Positions 1 through 6,068 of a DNA stretch of 33,047 nt are shown one piece after another. Each line of letters begins with the position of its first letter. Within the stretch, counting starts at the first letter, position 1. A program made the position numbers and the translations under genes. The DNA comes from JBOGVZ01 sp050692985. Lineage in GTDB: Bacteria > Actinomycetota > UBA4738 > CALAEC01. The stretch covers positions 1 to 33,047 of the forward strand of contig JBOGVZ010000009.1 of assembly GCA_050692985.1 (NCBI GenBank). Direction: 5' to 3'. Under the pieces are notes generated by a model, which ran no database searches, was not told where the DNA came from, and saw nothing but the letters and a program-made list of their open reading frames with translations.

Positions 1-137
1 CCGCCGGAGCCACCGCCGGTCTCACCGGAGCCCCCACCGGAGCCCGAGCCGCCACCGCCGCTGGAGCCGCCGGAGCCGCCGCCGCCGCCGGAGCCACCGC
101 CGGTCTCACCGGAGCCCCCACCGGAGCCCGAGCCGCC
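1..137. repeat. 84-bp-period direct repeat inside the Gly/Ser tail
   Basis: Bases 1-53 are identical to bases 85-137. The copies encode the same Gly/Ser/Glu-Thr stretch of the membrane protein. The period is 28 codons, so the reading frame is kept and the tail can expand or contract by whole units. The array may continue beyond the window edge. Confidence 0.85.
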
Positions 138-776
138 TCCACCACCCTGGCCGCCGGAGCCGGATCCCGAGCCGGAACCGGATCCCGTCGCTTCGGCACC
201 CCCGGTTCCGTTCCCCTCCTCGTCGCCATCGCCCTGGGCGCAAGGGTCGGGCGTCTCCGCGCCGTCCTGCCGGTGATCGGCGGCCCCGGAAGAGGCCACG
301 TCCGCGACGGCCTGGCCCTTCTCACAACCTTCCAGGGCGGGGTCCTGGGCGACGCCGGACACCGTCCGCCCGTGCTCGCCCGGGTCCTCCGGCGTCGGCA
401 GATCGACCGGCACGACCTCCTTGGCGCGGTCGTCAGCCTCGTCGGGGAGCACCACCGCGGTAGCCACTCCCGCGCCCAGCATCAGCGCGGCCGCCAGGCC
501 GAGCATGGCCGTGCGGCGACGAGTCAGCACACGCATGCTCTTCCTCCGTGATCGTGCCCGGAGCGGGCCGGGCCCCGCGGCCGCGGCCATCGCGGCGAGG
601 TGCCGCGACGCGACCTCGGGGGACGGCTCCTCGAGCAGGGCCTCCCGGATCTCGGACACAAGCGCCGCGGCCCGATCCGCGGAGGGATCGTCCTGGCGCT
701 GCCCCGAGAGGATGCCCTCGATCTGCTCCGAGCTCAGCCTGTCCATCTCACCCTGGTAATCGTCGGGCAGGCCCAT
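1..776 (-). CDS. Membrane-anchored anti-sigma-like protein, partial (C-terminus off the left edge)
   Basis: At least 258 codons are present; the C-terminus lies outside the window. The ATG at 776-774 shares one base with the TGA of the upstream sigma gene (TGATG), which implies translational coupling. The first ~80 residues are hydrophilic and acidic and would be cytoplasmic. Then comes an Arg-rich patch (LTRRRT) and a single hydrophobic segment at about residues 90-109. The rest would be extracytoplasmic: an acidic linker followed by a Gly/Ser-rich tail with Glu-Thr insertions. A second ATG at 536 with a good GGAGGA site lies just before the membrane segment and could give a short form. The topology and coupling are typical of membrane partners of ECF sigma factors. 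No zinc-finger or RskA-type motif is visible, so the anti-sigma role is inferred from context. Confidence 0.7.
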   Translation of the reverse strand, partial: MGLPDDYQGEMDRLSSEQIEGILSGQRQDDPSADRAAALVSEIREALLEEPSPEVASRHLAAMAAAAGPGPLRARSRRKSMRVLTRRRTAMLGLAAALMLGAGVATAVVLPDEADDRAKEVVPVDLPTPEDPGEHGRTVSGVAQDPALEGCEKGQAVADVASSGAADHRQDGAETPDPCAQGDGDEEGNGTGGAEATGSGSGSGSGSGGQGGGGGSGSGGGSGETGGGSGGGGGSGGSSGGGGSGSGGGSGETGGGSG

Positions 777-1372
777 CAGGAAACGCCCTCCCGGTCGATC
801 TGCCGGGCCAGCGTGAGGAGCGCCCGGCGCTGGAGCGCCTTCACCGCTCCCCGAGACTTGCCCAGCGCCGACGCCACCTCTTCCACGGACAGGTCCGCGA
901 GCACGCGAAGCAGGAGCACCGCGCGCTGGTCCAGGGTCAGCCCCGCGATGGCCCTATGGGCCCAGCGGGTCCCCAGGCGGCTCAGGGCCTCCTGCTCGGC
1001 GTCCCCCGTCGATCGATCGGCCAGGGTTCCGACCAGTTCCTCGGGGGACACCGCGTGCTCCCGCCGCCTCGACAGCCGTCGGCGCTCGTCCAGCAGGCGC
1101 CGGTGGGCGATGGCGAACACCCACGAGCGGAACGAGCGCTCGTCGCCTCGAAACCGGGGAAGCTGGCGGACCATGGCCACGAACGTCTCAGAGGCGAGGT
1201 CCTCCGCCTCGGCCGCCCCGTGGCCTCGGAGGTACCCGAGCACGCCCCGGGCCAGCCCTCGGTAGAGCTCCTCCAGCGCGCGCTGGTCACCGCGGCTCGC
1301 CGCCGCAAGCACGACGTCGAACGAGCCCCCCGTGGTCACATCCTGGTTATCGGCAGCCGAGCCAGACTCCAA
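776..1372 (-). CDS. ECF-type RNA polymerase sigma factor
   Basis: 198 residues. Region 2 is visible around ASETFVAMVRQLPRFRG...RSWVFAIAHRRLLDERRR (about residues 65-105). Region 4 is at LTLDQRAVLLLRVLADLSVEEVASALGKS with an HTH (about 145-190). It would direct core RNA polymerase to a small regulon. The annotated start is a TTG at 1372; a GTG at 1339 is an alternative that would remove the first 11 residues. The gene is followed, with a one-base overlap, by the membrane protein that probably controls it. It is not a close copy of the SigR-like factor at 13849. Confidence 0.85.
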   Translation of the reverse strand: MESGSAADNQDVTTGGSFDVVLAAASRGDQRALEELYRGLARGVLGYLRGHGAAEAEDLASETFVAMVRQLPRFRGDERSFRSWVFAIAHRRLLDERRRLSRRREHAVSPEELVGTLADRSTGDAEQEALSRLGTRWAHRAIAGLTLDQRAVLLLRVLADLSVEEVASALGKSRGAVKALQRRALLTLARQIDREGVS

Positions 1373-1381
1373 ACCGAAGCG

Positions 1382-1430
1382 TTCCCACCCCGGTAATCGC
1401 CGGGCGGACCCAAGAGGAAACGCCCGTCAG
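1382..1430. repeat. Degenerate echo of the sigma/anti-sigma junction
   Basis: Bases 1382-1425 align without gaps to 745-788, which contain the end of the sigma gene and the start of the membrane protein. About 8 mismatches occur over roughly 45 bases. The core GGTAATCG and AGGAAACGCCC blocks are identical. The echo lies between the sigma gene and nth and overlaps the nth stop codon. Confidence 0.7.
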
Positions 1431-2107
1431 ACCAGGCTGGACGGGCACAAGTGGTTCACCGGGCACTCCTCGCACCTCGGCGTGGGCGCCTTGCAGATCG
1501 CCCGGCCATGCTCGATGAGCACGTAGGTGAAGCCGAACCAGTCCTCGCGGGGGATGACCCCCATGAGGTCGCGCTCGACCTTGTCCGGGTCCTTCTGCTC
1601 GGTGAACCCGAGCCGCTGCGACACCCGCCGCACGTGGGTGTCGACGGCGATCCCGCTGTCGGGGTCCCGCCCGGCCCTGTCCGGATAGGCGTTCCCGAGC
1701 ACGATGTTGGCGGTCTTGCGGGCCACGCCCGGCAGGCGGACGAGGTCGGCCATCGTGTCCGGCACCCTGCCCCCGAACTCCTCCACGATCATCCGGCAGG
1801 CCCCCCGGACCGCCCTGGTCTTCTGGTTGAAGAACCCGGTGGGCTTGAGGTCGCGGGCCAGCTCGGCCTCGGGGACCCGCAGGTAGTCCTCCGGGGTGCG
1901 GTACTTGCGGAACAGCGACTCCGTGACCTCGTTCACCTTCTTGTCGGTGGCCTGGGCGGACAGGATCACCGCCACCAGGCATTCCAGCGGGTTCGAGAAC
2001 CCCAGGGCCACCGTGGCCTCGGGGTACTCCTCCTTCAGCAGCCGGATCACCTCGGGGGCCCGGTCCTCCAGCGGGCTGGTGCGGGTGGGGCCGGTCCGCG
2101 GCACCAT
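1427..2107 (-). CDS. nth: Endonuclease III (DNA glycosylase/AP lyase)
   Basis: 226 residues, normal length for Nth. The enzyme removes oxidised pyrimidines and cleaves the abasic site in base-excision repair. The helix-hairpin-helix LPGVARKTAN carries the catalytic Lys131, and VDTHV carries Asp156. The C-terminal [4Fe-4S] loop has C205-x6-C212-x2-C215-x5-C221. It starts 7 bases after the stop of the upstream crotonase gene, so it is probably read from the same transcript. A short GTAGGG is the only ribosome-site candidate. Confidence 0.95.
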   Translation of the reverse strand: MVPRTGPTRTSPLEDRAPEVIRLLKEEYPEATVALGFSNPLECLVAVILSAQATDKKVNEVTESLFRKYRTPEDYLRVPEAELARDLKPTGFFNQKTRAVRGACRMIVEEFGGRVPDTMADLVRLPGVARKTANIVLGNAYPDRAGRDPDSGIAVDTHVRRVSQRLGFTEQKDPDKVERDLMGVIPREDWFGFTYVLIEHGRAICKAPTPRCEECPVNHLCPSSLV

Positions 2108-2114
2108 GGCGGCC

Positions 2115-2906
2115 CTACTTCCCCCGGAAGTCGGGACGCCGGCGCTCGCGGAAGGCCCGGATACCCTCGCGGAGGTCCTCGCTGGCGAACGCCTCCGCGG
2201 CCATCATGTCGAAGTCGGCCACCCGGAACCCCTCGGTCTCCCGGTCCAGTGACAGCCTGGCCAGCACCTCGCGGATCCCCCGCTTGGCGCCGCGGACCGA
2301 CAGCGGCGCAGCCGCGGCGATCGCCTCCGCCACCTCGTCGAGCCGCTCCGCCACGCTGCCCGGCGGGACCGCCTCGTTCACCAGGCCCCACTCGGCGGCC
2401 TCTCGTCCCGACAGGGCCCGGCCGGTGAACAGGATCTCCGAGGCACGCTTGGGGCCCACCGCCATCACCAGGCGCTCGATGTTCTCGAAGTTGATGACGA
2501 TCCCCAGCCGGGCCGAGGGGATGCCGATGCGGGCGTCCTCGGCCGCCACCACCAGGTCGCAGGCCACCGCGAGCTGGCACCCGGCGCCCAGGGCGGCCCC
2601 GTGGACCGCGGCCAACACGGGCACGGGATGGTCGCCGATCCCCGCCAGCACCTCCTCGAACGCGCGCCCGTACTCCACCCCGCCCCGCCCGCCGGCCGCC
2701 TCGTCGAGCTCTGCCAGGTCGGCCCCGGCGCAGAAGTCGGACCCCTCCCCGGTGAGGACCACCACCCTGGCCTCGGGGTCGGCCGCCGCATCGCCGAGGG
2801 CCCGCCCCAGCTCCTCCAGCATGGGCCCGGAGACGGCGTTGCGGGCTTCGGGGCGGTCGAGGACGAGCCGCCACACCCGCCCGGGCTCCGACCGGATCAG
2901 CGCCAC
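2115..2906 (-). CDS. Crotonase-fold protein (enoyl-CoA hydratase/isomerase family)
   Basis: 263 residues from a GTG start. FCAGADLAEL (about 58-67) and GAALGAGCQLAVACDL (about 103-118) form the CoA-thioester oxyanion hole region. In the classical hydratase two glutamates are catalytic, one in GGGCE and one in PE. Here these positions are Gln111 and Ser131, so ordinary hydratase chemistry is doubtful. It may be a different crotonase-superfamily activity. The start was chosen because a TACAGT -10 box lies 6 bases before the GTG, the geometry of a leaderless mRNA. An upstream extension would run into the cNMP-domain gene. It shares its strand with nth and the carboxylase genes. Confidence 0.88.
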   Translation of the reverse strand: MALIRSEPGRVWRLVLDRPEARNAVSGPMLEELGRALGDAAADPEARVVVLTGEGSDFCAGADLAELDEAAGGRGGVEYGRAFEEVLAGIGDHPVPVLAAVHGAALGAGCQLAVACDLVVAAEDARIGIPSARLGIVINFENIERLVMAVGPKRASEILFTGRALSGREAAEWGLVNEAVPPGSVAERLDEVAEAIAAAAPLSVRGAKRGIREVLARLSLDRETEGFRVADFDMMAAEAFASEDLREGIRAFRERRRPDFRGK

Positions 2907-2918
2907 GGGCTCACTGTA
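2907..2918 (-). promoter_or_regulatory. Leaderless-type -10 box for the crotonase gene
   Basis: TACAGT (2918-2913) is followed by six bases and then GTG at 2906. There is no Shine-Dalgarno sequence. A transcript starting about 7 bases after the box would begin at or next to the start codon. Confidence 0.5.
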
Positions 2919-2934
2919 CCCGGCGCCTGGGGCG

Positions 2935-3375
2935 TCAGGTCGGCGAGGGGTCGGGTGGGGGCTCGGGGATCGGGAGGCGCCGTTCCACCTTGCGGCGGAA
3001 GTGGGTGGCCAGCTCGGGGCTCCCCTCCAGGAGCTCCTGGAAGGAGGCCTTGGGGATGACCATGAGCTCGGTCTCCGAAACGGCCTCGGCGGCCTTCGAG
3101 TGGGTGGTGTGCAGCAGCAGCGACAGCTCGCCGAAGTAGTCGCCGGCGCCGATCCGGGCCACCTCGGCGTCGTCCTCACCGAGGATGCGGACCTCACCCG
3201 TGAGGACGATGTACAGGGCCTCGCCGGCTTCCCCCCGGTCGAAGATTCGCTCGCCGCCCCGCCACACCAGGTTCGCGGAGGCGCCCACGGCGGCCAGCAA
3301 CGTGTGCTCGGGCAGCCCGGCGAAGTCCGGCACTCGGCGAAGCGTTTTGACCAGCGTGTGCGTGGTTCCGTTCAT
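2935..3375 (-). CDS. Cyclic-nucleotide-binding-fold protein without a DNA-binding domain
   Basis: 146 residues forming one cNMP-binding beta-roll and nothing more, unlike Crp/Fnr regulators that add an HTH. GEALYIVLTGEVRI and GDYFGELSLL match the phosphate-binding cassette. The arginine that normally contacts the cyclic phosphate (RTA/S) is replaced in THSKAAEA, so ligand binding is uncertain. The ATG at 3375 has GAGG upstream. The gene is divergent from a metallophosphoesterase across a 60-bp region that contains a perfect inverted repeat. The C-terminus is Pro-rich. Confidence 0.85.
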   Translation of the reverse strand: MNGTTHTLVKTLRRVPDFAGLPEHTLLAAVGASANLVWRGGERIFDRGEAGEALYIVLTGEVRILGEDDAEVARIGAGDYFGELSLLLHTTHSKAAEAVSETELMVIPKASFQELLEGSPELATHFRRKVERRLPIPEPPPDPSPT

Positions 3376-3389
3376 GGACGCTCGCCTCG

Positions 3390-3406
3390 GTGGGTATCCT
3401 ACCCAC
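3390..3406. promoter_or_regulatory. Palindromic divergent promoter
   Basis: A perfect inverted repeat with 7-bp arms, GTGGGTA and TACCCAC, separated by TCC. It reads as the -10 box TATCCT on the plus strand (3395-3400) and TAGGAT on the minus strand. It lies midway between the divergent metallophosphoesterase and cNMP-domain genes. It could be a back-to-back promoter pair, an operator, or both. Confidence 0.55.
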
Positions 3407-3435
3407 GGGGACCGGCGTGGACCCAGGGAGGCCCC

Positions 3436-4287
3436 GTGAAGATCTCCGACATCCCCATCCGCATCGCCCACCTCTCCGACCTCCACTGCGGGGACCCGAG
3501 CTTCGAGCCCTCGCTGATCCGGTCCGCGGTGGACCGGATCAACCGTCTCCGCCCCGACGTCACGGTCGTGGCCGGCGACCTCACCGCGGGGGGGTACGAG
3601 TGGGAGTACGAGGAGTGCGCCAAGTGGCTGGCCGACATCGAGTCCCCGAAGGTGATCATCCCCGGCAACCACGACTCCCGGAACGTGGGCTACATCCACT
3701 TCAAGCGGTACTTCGGGGACCGGTTCACCCGGTTCCGCCAGCCGATCGAGCCGGAGCGCGGCGAGCGGATCCTGGCCACGGGGATCACCGTGGTGGCCAT
3801 CGACTCCTCCGAGCCTGACCTCAACGAAGGGCAGGTGGGACGGGAGCACTACCGGTGGATCGAGGAGCAGTTCGACCAGCCCGACGACCTCAAGATCTTC
3901 GCCCTCCACCATCACCTGGTGTCGATCCCGGGCACCGGCAGGGAGCGGAACATCATCACCGACGCGGGCGACGTGCTGGCGGTGCTGACCCGGACCGGCG
4001 TGGATGTCATCCTGTCCGGCCACAAGCACGTCCCGTACTTCTGGGGCCTCAACGGGATCCTGGTGGCGAACTCCGGCACGGTGTCCACCCGTCGGGTTCG
4101 GGGGCTCACGCCGCCCTCGTGGAACGAGATCCAGATCGACGCCTCCACGATCAAGGTGTACCTGCACTACGAGGACGGACGGCGGGAGCTCTCGGTGATC
4201 CGCAGCCGCACCACCCGGGCCATGATCAGGGAGGCCTTCTACCTGACCGAGGACTTCCTGTCCTCGAACCAGGTCCTGTCCGACTGA
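3436..4287 (+). CDS. Calcineurin-like metallophosphoesterase
   Basis: 283 residues from a GTG with GGGAGG upstream. The dinuclear metal site is complete: D15-L-H17 in HLSDLHCG, GDL (D48), GNHD (77-80), a His-rich ALHHHLV and SGHKHVP. The layout resembles class III cyclic-nucleotide phosphodiesterases (CpdA/Icc type) and related nucleases. Divergent pairing with a cNMP-binding-fold protein favours a nucleotide-signalling role, but the substrate is not proven by sequence. The gene converges on the biotin carrier gene, with only 3 bases between the two stops. Confidence 0.9.
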   Translation: MKISDIPIRIAHLSDLHCGDPSFEPSLIRSAVDRINRLRPDVTVVAGDLTAGGYEWEYEECAKWLADIESPKVIIPGNHDSRNVGYIHFKRYFGDRFTRFRQPIEPERGERILATGITVVAIDSSEPDLNEGQVGREHYRWIEEQFDQPDDLKIFALHHHLVSIPGTGRERNIITDAGDVLAVLTRTGVDVILSGHKHVPYFWGLNGILVANSGTVSTRRVRGLTPPSWNEIQIDASTIKVYLHYEDGRRELSVIRSRTTRAMIREAFYLTEDFLSSNQVLSD

Positions 4288-4290
4288 GCC

Positions 4291-4503
4291 CTACTCGATC
4301 ACGGCGATGACGTCGCCCTCCTGGACGACGCCGCCCTCTTCGACGCGGACCTCCGCCACGGTGCCGCCGACCGGGGTCTCCACGGGGATCTCCATCTTCA
4401 TGGACTCCAGGATGACCAGCGGGTCGCCGGCCGTGACCTGCTGCCCCGCGGCAACCACCACCCTCCACACGTTGGCCACCATCTCGGCGACCACCTCGGC
4501 CAT
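4291..4503 (-). CDS. Biotinyl-lipoyl carrier domain protein (acyl-CoA carboxylase BCCP)
   Basis: 70 residues, a free-standing biotin carrier. ESMKME places the biotinylated Lys at residue 36, midway in the beta-barrel, with hydrophobic strands on both sides. It would shuttle carboxybiotin between biotin carboxylase and carboxyltransferase. Candidates for both are encoded in this window (11004 and 8062). Its ATG overlaps the TGA of the upstream beta-keto acid cleavage gene by one base, so the two are translationally coupled. A lipoyl role is unlikely because the flanking methionines are the biotin signature. Confidence 0.92.
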   Translation of the reverse strand: MAEVVAEMVANVWRVVVAAGQQVTAGDPLVILESMKMEIPVETPVGGTVAEVRVEEGGVVQEGDVIAVIE

Positions 4504-5384
4504 CAGCCAAGCACCGCGGAGCGGTCCGGCTCCGCGGGGAGGGAGAGCAGCGCCCGTGCCTTGGAGGGCTCGGCCACCTCGCGGCCCTGGAGCCCGACGA
4601 TCTGGGCGGCCGCCTCCACCAGGTCGCCATTGGAGGACGCCATGTCGCCGGACGGCAGGTAGAAGTTGTCCTCGAACCCCACGCGGACGTTGCCCCCCAG
4701 TGCCGCGGCTGCACCCACCATCGTCCACTGGTCGCGGCTGATGGCGATCACACCCCACGTGGAGCCCGAGGGCACCACCGAGGCCATGTGGGCCAGGTTC
4801 CGGGCCGTGGCGGAGATGCCGCCCAGGACCCCGTGGATCAGCGAGAACTGGATCGGTGCGGTCAGGACCCCCAGGTCCACCAGCGGGTCCACGGACTCCA
4901 CGTGGCCCACGTCGAAGCACTCGCACTCAGGCTTCACGCCGGCCTCCTGCATGCGCTCCAGCAGGAAGATGATGTCCTCGAAGTTGTTCTCGAACACGAA
5001 GTTGAACACGAAGCCCTTCCGCTTCGGCGAGTACTTGGCGTAGTTCATCGAGCCCATGTTCAGGGCCCCGATCTCCGGCTTGAGCTCGGTGATGTGCGCC
5101 ACCCGATCGGCCATCGGCAGCCCAACCCACCCCGTCGAGTAGTTGACGATGATGTCCGGGGTCTCCGCCAGGATCGCCTGGGTGATGGCCTGGTAGTGCC
5201 CGACCTCCACCGTCGGCACGCCCTCCGGGGTGCGGGCGTGGATGTGGACCATGGTGGCCCCGGCGTCCCGGGCCCGGCGGACCTCCTTGGCGTACTCCTC
5301 CGGCGTGTAGGGGATGCCCGGGCACTGCTGCTTGTCGGCCACGGCCCCCGACACCGCACAGGTGATGATCACGGGCTCGCTCAT
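4503..5384 (-). CDS. Beta-keto acid cleavage enzyme (BKACE, DUF849 family)
   Basis: 293 residues. The N-terminal ITCAVSGAV and the metal-binding H47-I-H49 in MVHIHAR are visible, as is the VRVGFEDN motif with Glu238, which supplies the third metal ligand in characterised members. Known family members cleave a beta-keto acid with acetyl-CoA to acetoacetate plus a CoA ester (the lysine-fermentation enzyme Kce is the prototype). Substrates differ widely, so the exact one is not assigned. It is coupled to the biotin carrier downstream, which suggests linked acyl-CoA metabolism. TACGCT lies 9 bases before the ATG; there is no clear Shine-Dalgarno. Confidence 0.93.
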   Translation of the reverse strand: MSEPVIITCAVSGAVADKQQCPGIPYTPEEYAKEVRRARDAGATMVHIHARTPEGVPTVEVGHYQAITQAILAETPDIIVNYSTGWVGLPMADRVAHITELKPEIGALNMGSMNYAKYSPKRKGFVFNFVFENNFEDIIFLLERMQEAGVKPECECFDVGHVESVDPLVDLGVLTAPIQFSLIHGVLGGISATARNLAHMASVVPSGSTWGVIAISRDQWTMVGAAAALGGNVRVGFEDNFYLPSGDMASSNGDLVEAAAQIVGLQGREVAEPSKARALLSLPAEPDRSAVLG

Positions 5385-5486
5385 CAGGCGGCAAGCGTAC
5401 CGGGCAAGTCCCCGGGGTCGCCAGCGTCCGGCGTGGAAGAGGAGGGGGGCCAGGGGTCCCCTCGCGGGAAGGGGCTTCGGCCCGGC

Positions 5487-6059
5487 TCAGCCCGCTCGTC
5501 GGCGGCGACCGGCCGCCACGACCGCTTCCAGCACCTGGTCGTTCGGCGCCATGTCGCTGGACCGGCGGGCTCGGTGCACGTACCGGATGATGCCGTCGGT
5601 ATCCACGACGAACGTCCCTCCGAGCTGAGCCACGTCCCCCTGACCGCCCCACGCGATCTGCCGCTTTCCGGTGAGCTGGTTCTTCACCCACGGAAGCCAC
5701 ACCGCTGGACCGGTGACCTGGTTGGCGGTGCCCCGGCGAAGCCCGAAGGCCTTGTGGGCGCTGCGGTCGGGCTGAACGGTGCAGGCGAACGGGAGGTCGT
5801 GCTGCTCGCAGAACCATCCCGCCTGGTCGGGACGGCCCAGACCGATCAGCACCACGTTCGCTCCGGCCGCTTCGAACCGCTCCCGGTCGTCACGCAACTG
5901 CGCGACGTGTTCGACGCAGAACGATCACCCGAAGTGCCGGATGAACGCCAGCACCGCGGGGCGGTCCCGCCAGTACGAGGACAGGGCCACCTCGCGATCC
6001 TGCGGGTCGATGACAGTCGGGTCCGGGGCGGGATCGCCCACCTTCACCGTCTCGGGCAT
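5487..6059 (-). CDS. Candidate selenoprotein: AhpC/TSA (peroxiredoxin-like) family, Sec at codon 45
   Basis: Read from the ATG at 6059, the frame codes a normal thioredoxin-fold start (VGDPAPDPTVIDPQDREVALSS...AFIRHFG). It meets TGA at 5927-5925 and continues in the same frame to a second TGA at 5489, giving 190 residues in all. The first TGA sits in RHFG-TGA-SFC-VEH. Homologues have a CxxC there (RHFGCPFC), so it replaces the first redox Cys and would make a UxxC motif. No other stop or frameshift interrupts the frame. The downstream part has the family's later segments (NVVLIGLGRPDQ, FVVDTDGIIRYVHRAR). A stem-loop follows the TGA. It would act as a cytosolic selenol/thiol peroxidase or reductase. 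The alternative is a nonsense mutation or sequencing error. Confidence 0.78.
5888..5907 (-). promoter_or_regulatory. Bacterial SECIS-like hairpin after the in-frame TGA
   Basis: The hairpin begins 18 bases after the TGA. It has an 8-bp stem (CGUCGCGC with GCGUGACG, one G-U pair) and the four-base loop AGUU. The loop starts 25 bases past the TGA and has G at its second position. This fits the general bacterial SECIS description: a short stem, a small apical loop with a G in its first two bases, about 16-37 bases from the UGA. High GC makes hairpins common, so this is supportive rather than decisive. Confidence 0.6.
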
Positions 6060-6068
6060 GCCTCCACC

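Noticed and set aside
1..180. CRISPR-like repeats at the left edge
   Set aside because: There are no spacers; the repetition follows Gly/Ser codons in an open frame with a 28-codon period.
548..1396. Long plus-strand open frames opposite the sigma gene
   Set aside because: They are mirror frames of GC-rich coding DNA: Arg/Pro/Gly-rich, no motifs, no ribosome sites. The minus-strand sigma factor explains the region.
5487..5897. A separate short gene starting at a TTG after the TGA
   Set aside because: It would lack the redox motif and the first strand of the fold and has no ribosome site. The upstream in-frame part completes the family, so one gene with an internal TGA is the better reading.
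5898..5919. Alternative hairpin CTGCG/CGCAG with loop ACACG after the TGA
   Set aside because: It is less stable and lacks a G in the first two loop bases. The AGUU hairpin fits a SECIS better.
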